Of a DNA stretch of 64,000 nt, positions 63,824 to 64,000 are shown in pieces. Within the stretch, counting starts at the first letter, position 1. Each line of letters opens with the position of its first letter. Under the pieces are notes generated by a model, which was not told the DNA's origin, searched no databases, and worked only from the letters and a program-made list of their open reading frames with translations. The DNA lies in contig NZ_JAFBFH010000002.1 of the NCBI RefSeq assembly GCF_016909185.1, positions 172,590-236,589 of the forward strand. The letters are read 5' to 3'. The DNA comes from Siminovitchia thermophila (GTDB lineage: Bacteria; Bacillota; Bacilli; Bacillales; Bacillaceae_C). The translations under genes and the position numbers were made by a program.

Positions 63824-64000
63824 GAGGCTGGGACACAACTAAATCAGCTAATGAAAAAACAAACAATACAGTGAAACTTCATTCAGTTGGCGTTTTCTTC
63901 CATCTCCTACTGAATGTTAGTTGAACCGATCGGGCATTTAGGTGCCGTTTTCTCACACTTAGACCTTTTGTGTCAACTCAGGTCTTGAAGTAGGAGTCTT
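63824..64000 (+). repeat. structured repeat, copy E (cut by window end)
   Basis: Begins GAGGCTGGGACACAACTAAATC, then hairpin 1 (CATTCAGTTGG / CCTACTGAATG, one weak pair), ATTTAGGTGCCGT and ACTTAGACC / GGTCTTGAAGT. It runs off the end of the window at GGAGTCTT. Confidence 0.88.

Overview
The window reads as a chromosomal segment of a low-GC Gram-positive endospore former (Bacillaceae; species not determinable from sequence alone). Evidence: Bacillus-type ribosome binding sites with frequent TTG and GTG starts, a germination gene (gerM), the gene order marR-racE ... gerM-rph-rdgB known from Bacillus subtilis, a ymcC/pksA-like divergent pair, czcD/czcO, bdbD/bdbC, and a resA-resB-resC-ccdA cytochrome c maturation set.

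Layout. 1-7.2 kb: nitrogen assimilation operon gltB-gltD-dapL (minus strand, dapL cut by the window edge). 7.4-11.5 kb: an AraC regulator, an AT-rich YcaQ-type DNA glycosylase and a DinB-fold protein. 9.9-14.4 kb is mostly decayed sequence: relics of a type II thioesterase, an IS3-family transposase, a YolD-like gene and a DHA2 drug exporter, with one tRNA-Arg. 14.4-19.8 kb: rdgB, rph, gerM, racE, a MarR regulator and a PfpI/DJ-1 protein. 20-24.3 kb: an MFS exporter, a DUF819 relic, a MarR-controlled membrane alpha/beta hydrolase and a DUF5316 protein. 24.9-30 kb: a TrmB-type regulator-AlaX-AzlC-AzlD run, and a sodium:solute symporter with a 48-aa membrane partner. 31-38.3 kb: ymcC, a TetR gene whose promoter predicts a leaderless mRNA, a tandem array of small hairpins, a SwrC-type RND pump and a two-component system. 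38.7-41.6 kb: czcD, cadC-type repressor and czcO (metal efflux).

41.6-60 kb is a coherent metal/thiol/respiration island: BdbDC disulfide oxidase pair; a two-component system; a beta-propeller lipoprotein; a 40-aa Met/Gly-rich membrane peptide; a multicopper oxidase lipoprotein; an endonuclease I-like protein; a CopB-type CPH P-type ATPase; a glycine-zipper membrane protein; a CWB2-type lipoprotein with a His/Gly tail; a YhjQ-like four-helix copper-binding protein; a DsbD/UreH-like protein; and ResC, ResB, ResA, CcdA. Three promoters here (sensor kinase, oxidase operon, CopB) share a pair of 11-bp direct repeats at exactly the same distance from the -10 box, and the divergent CopB-side intergenic region has related half-sites. 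This predicts a copper regulon for the adjacent response regulator. A perfect Fnr-type palindrome lies upstream of ccdA. 60.9-63.7 kb: a VTT-family membrane protein, a protein with two AbrB-like halves and a membrane-anchored M1 peptidase.

The most striking non-coding content is a repeat of about 500 bp, present five times (two full-length copies, three partial or cut). Its copies preserve several hairpins through paired base changes. A separate array of about ten 40-bp units at 32.5-32.9 kb also preserves hairpins despite changes in stem sequence.
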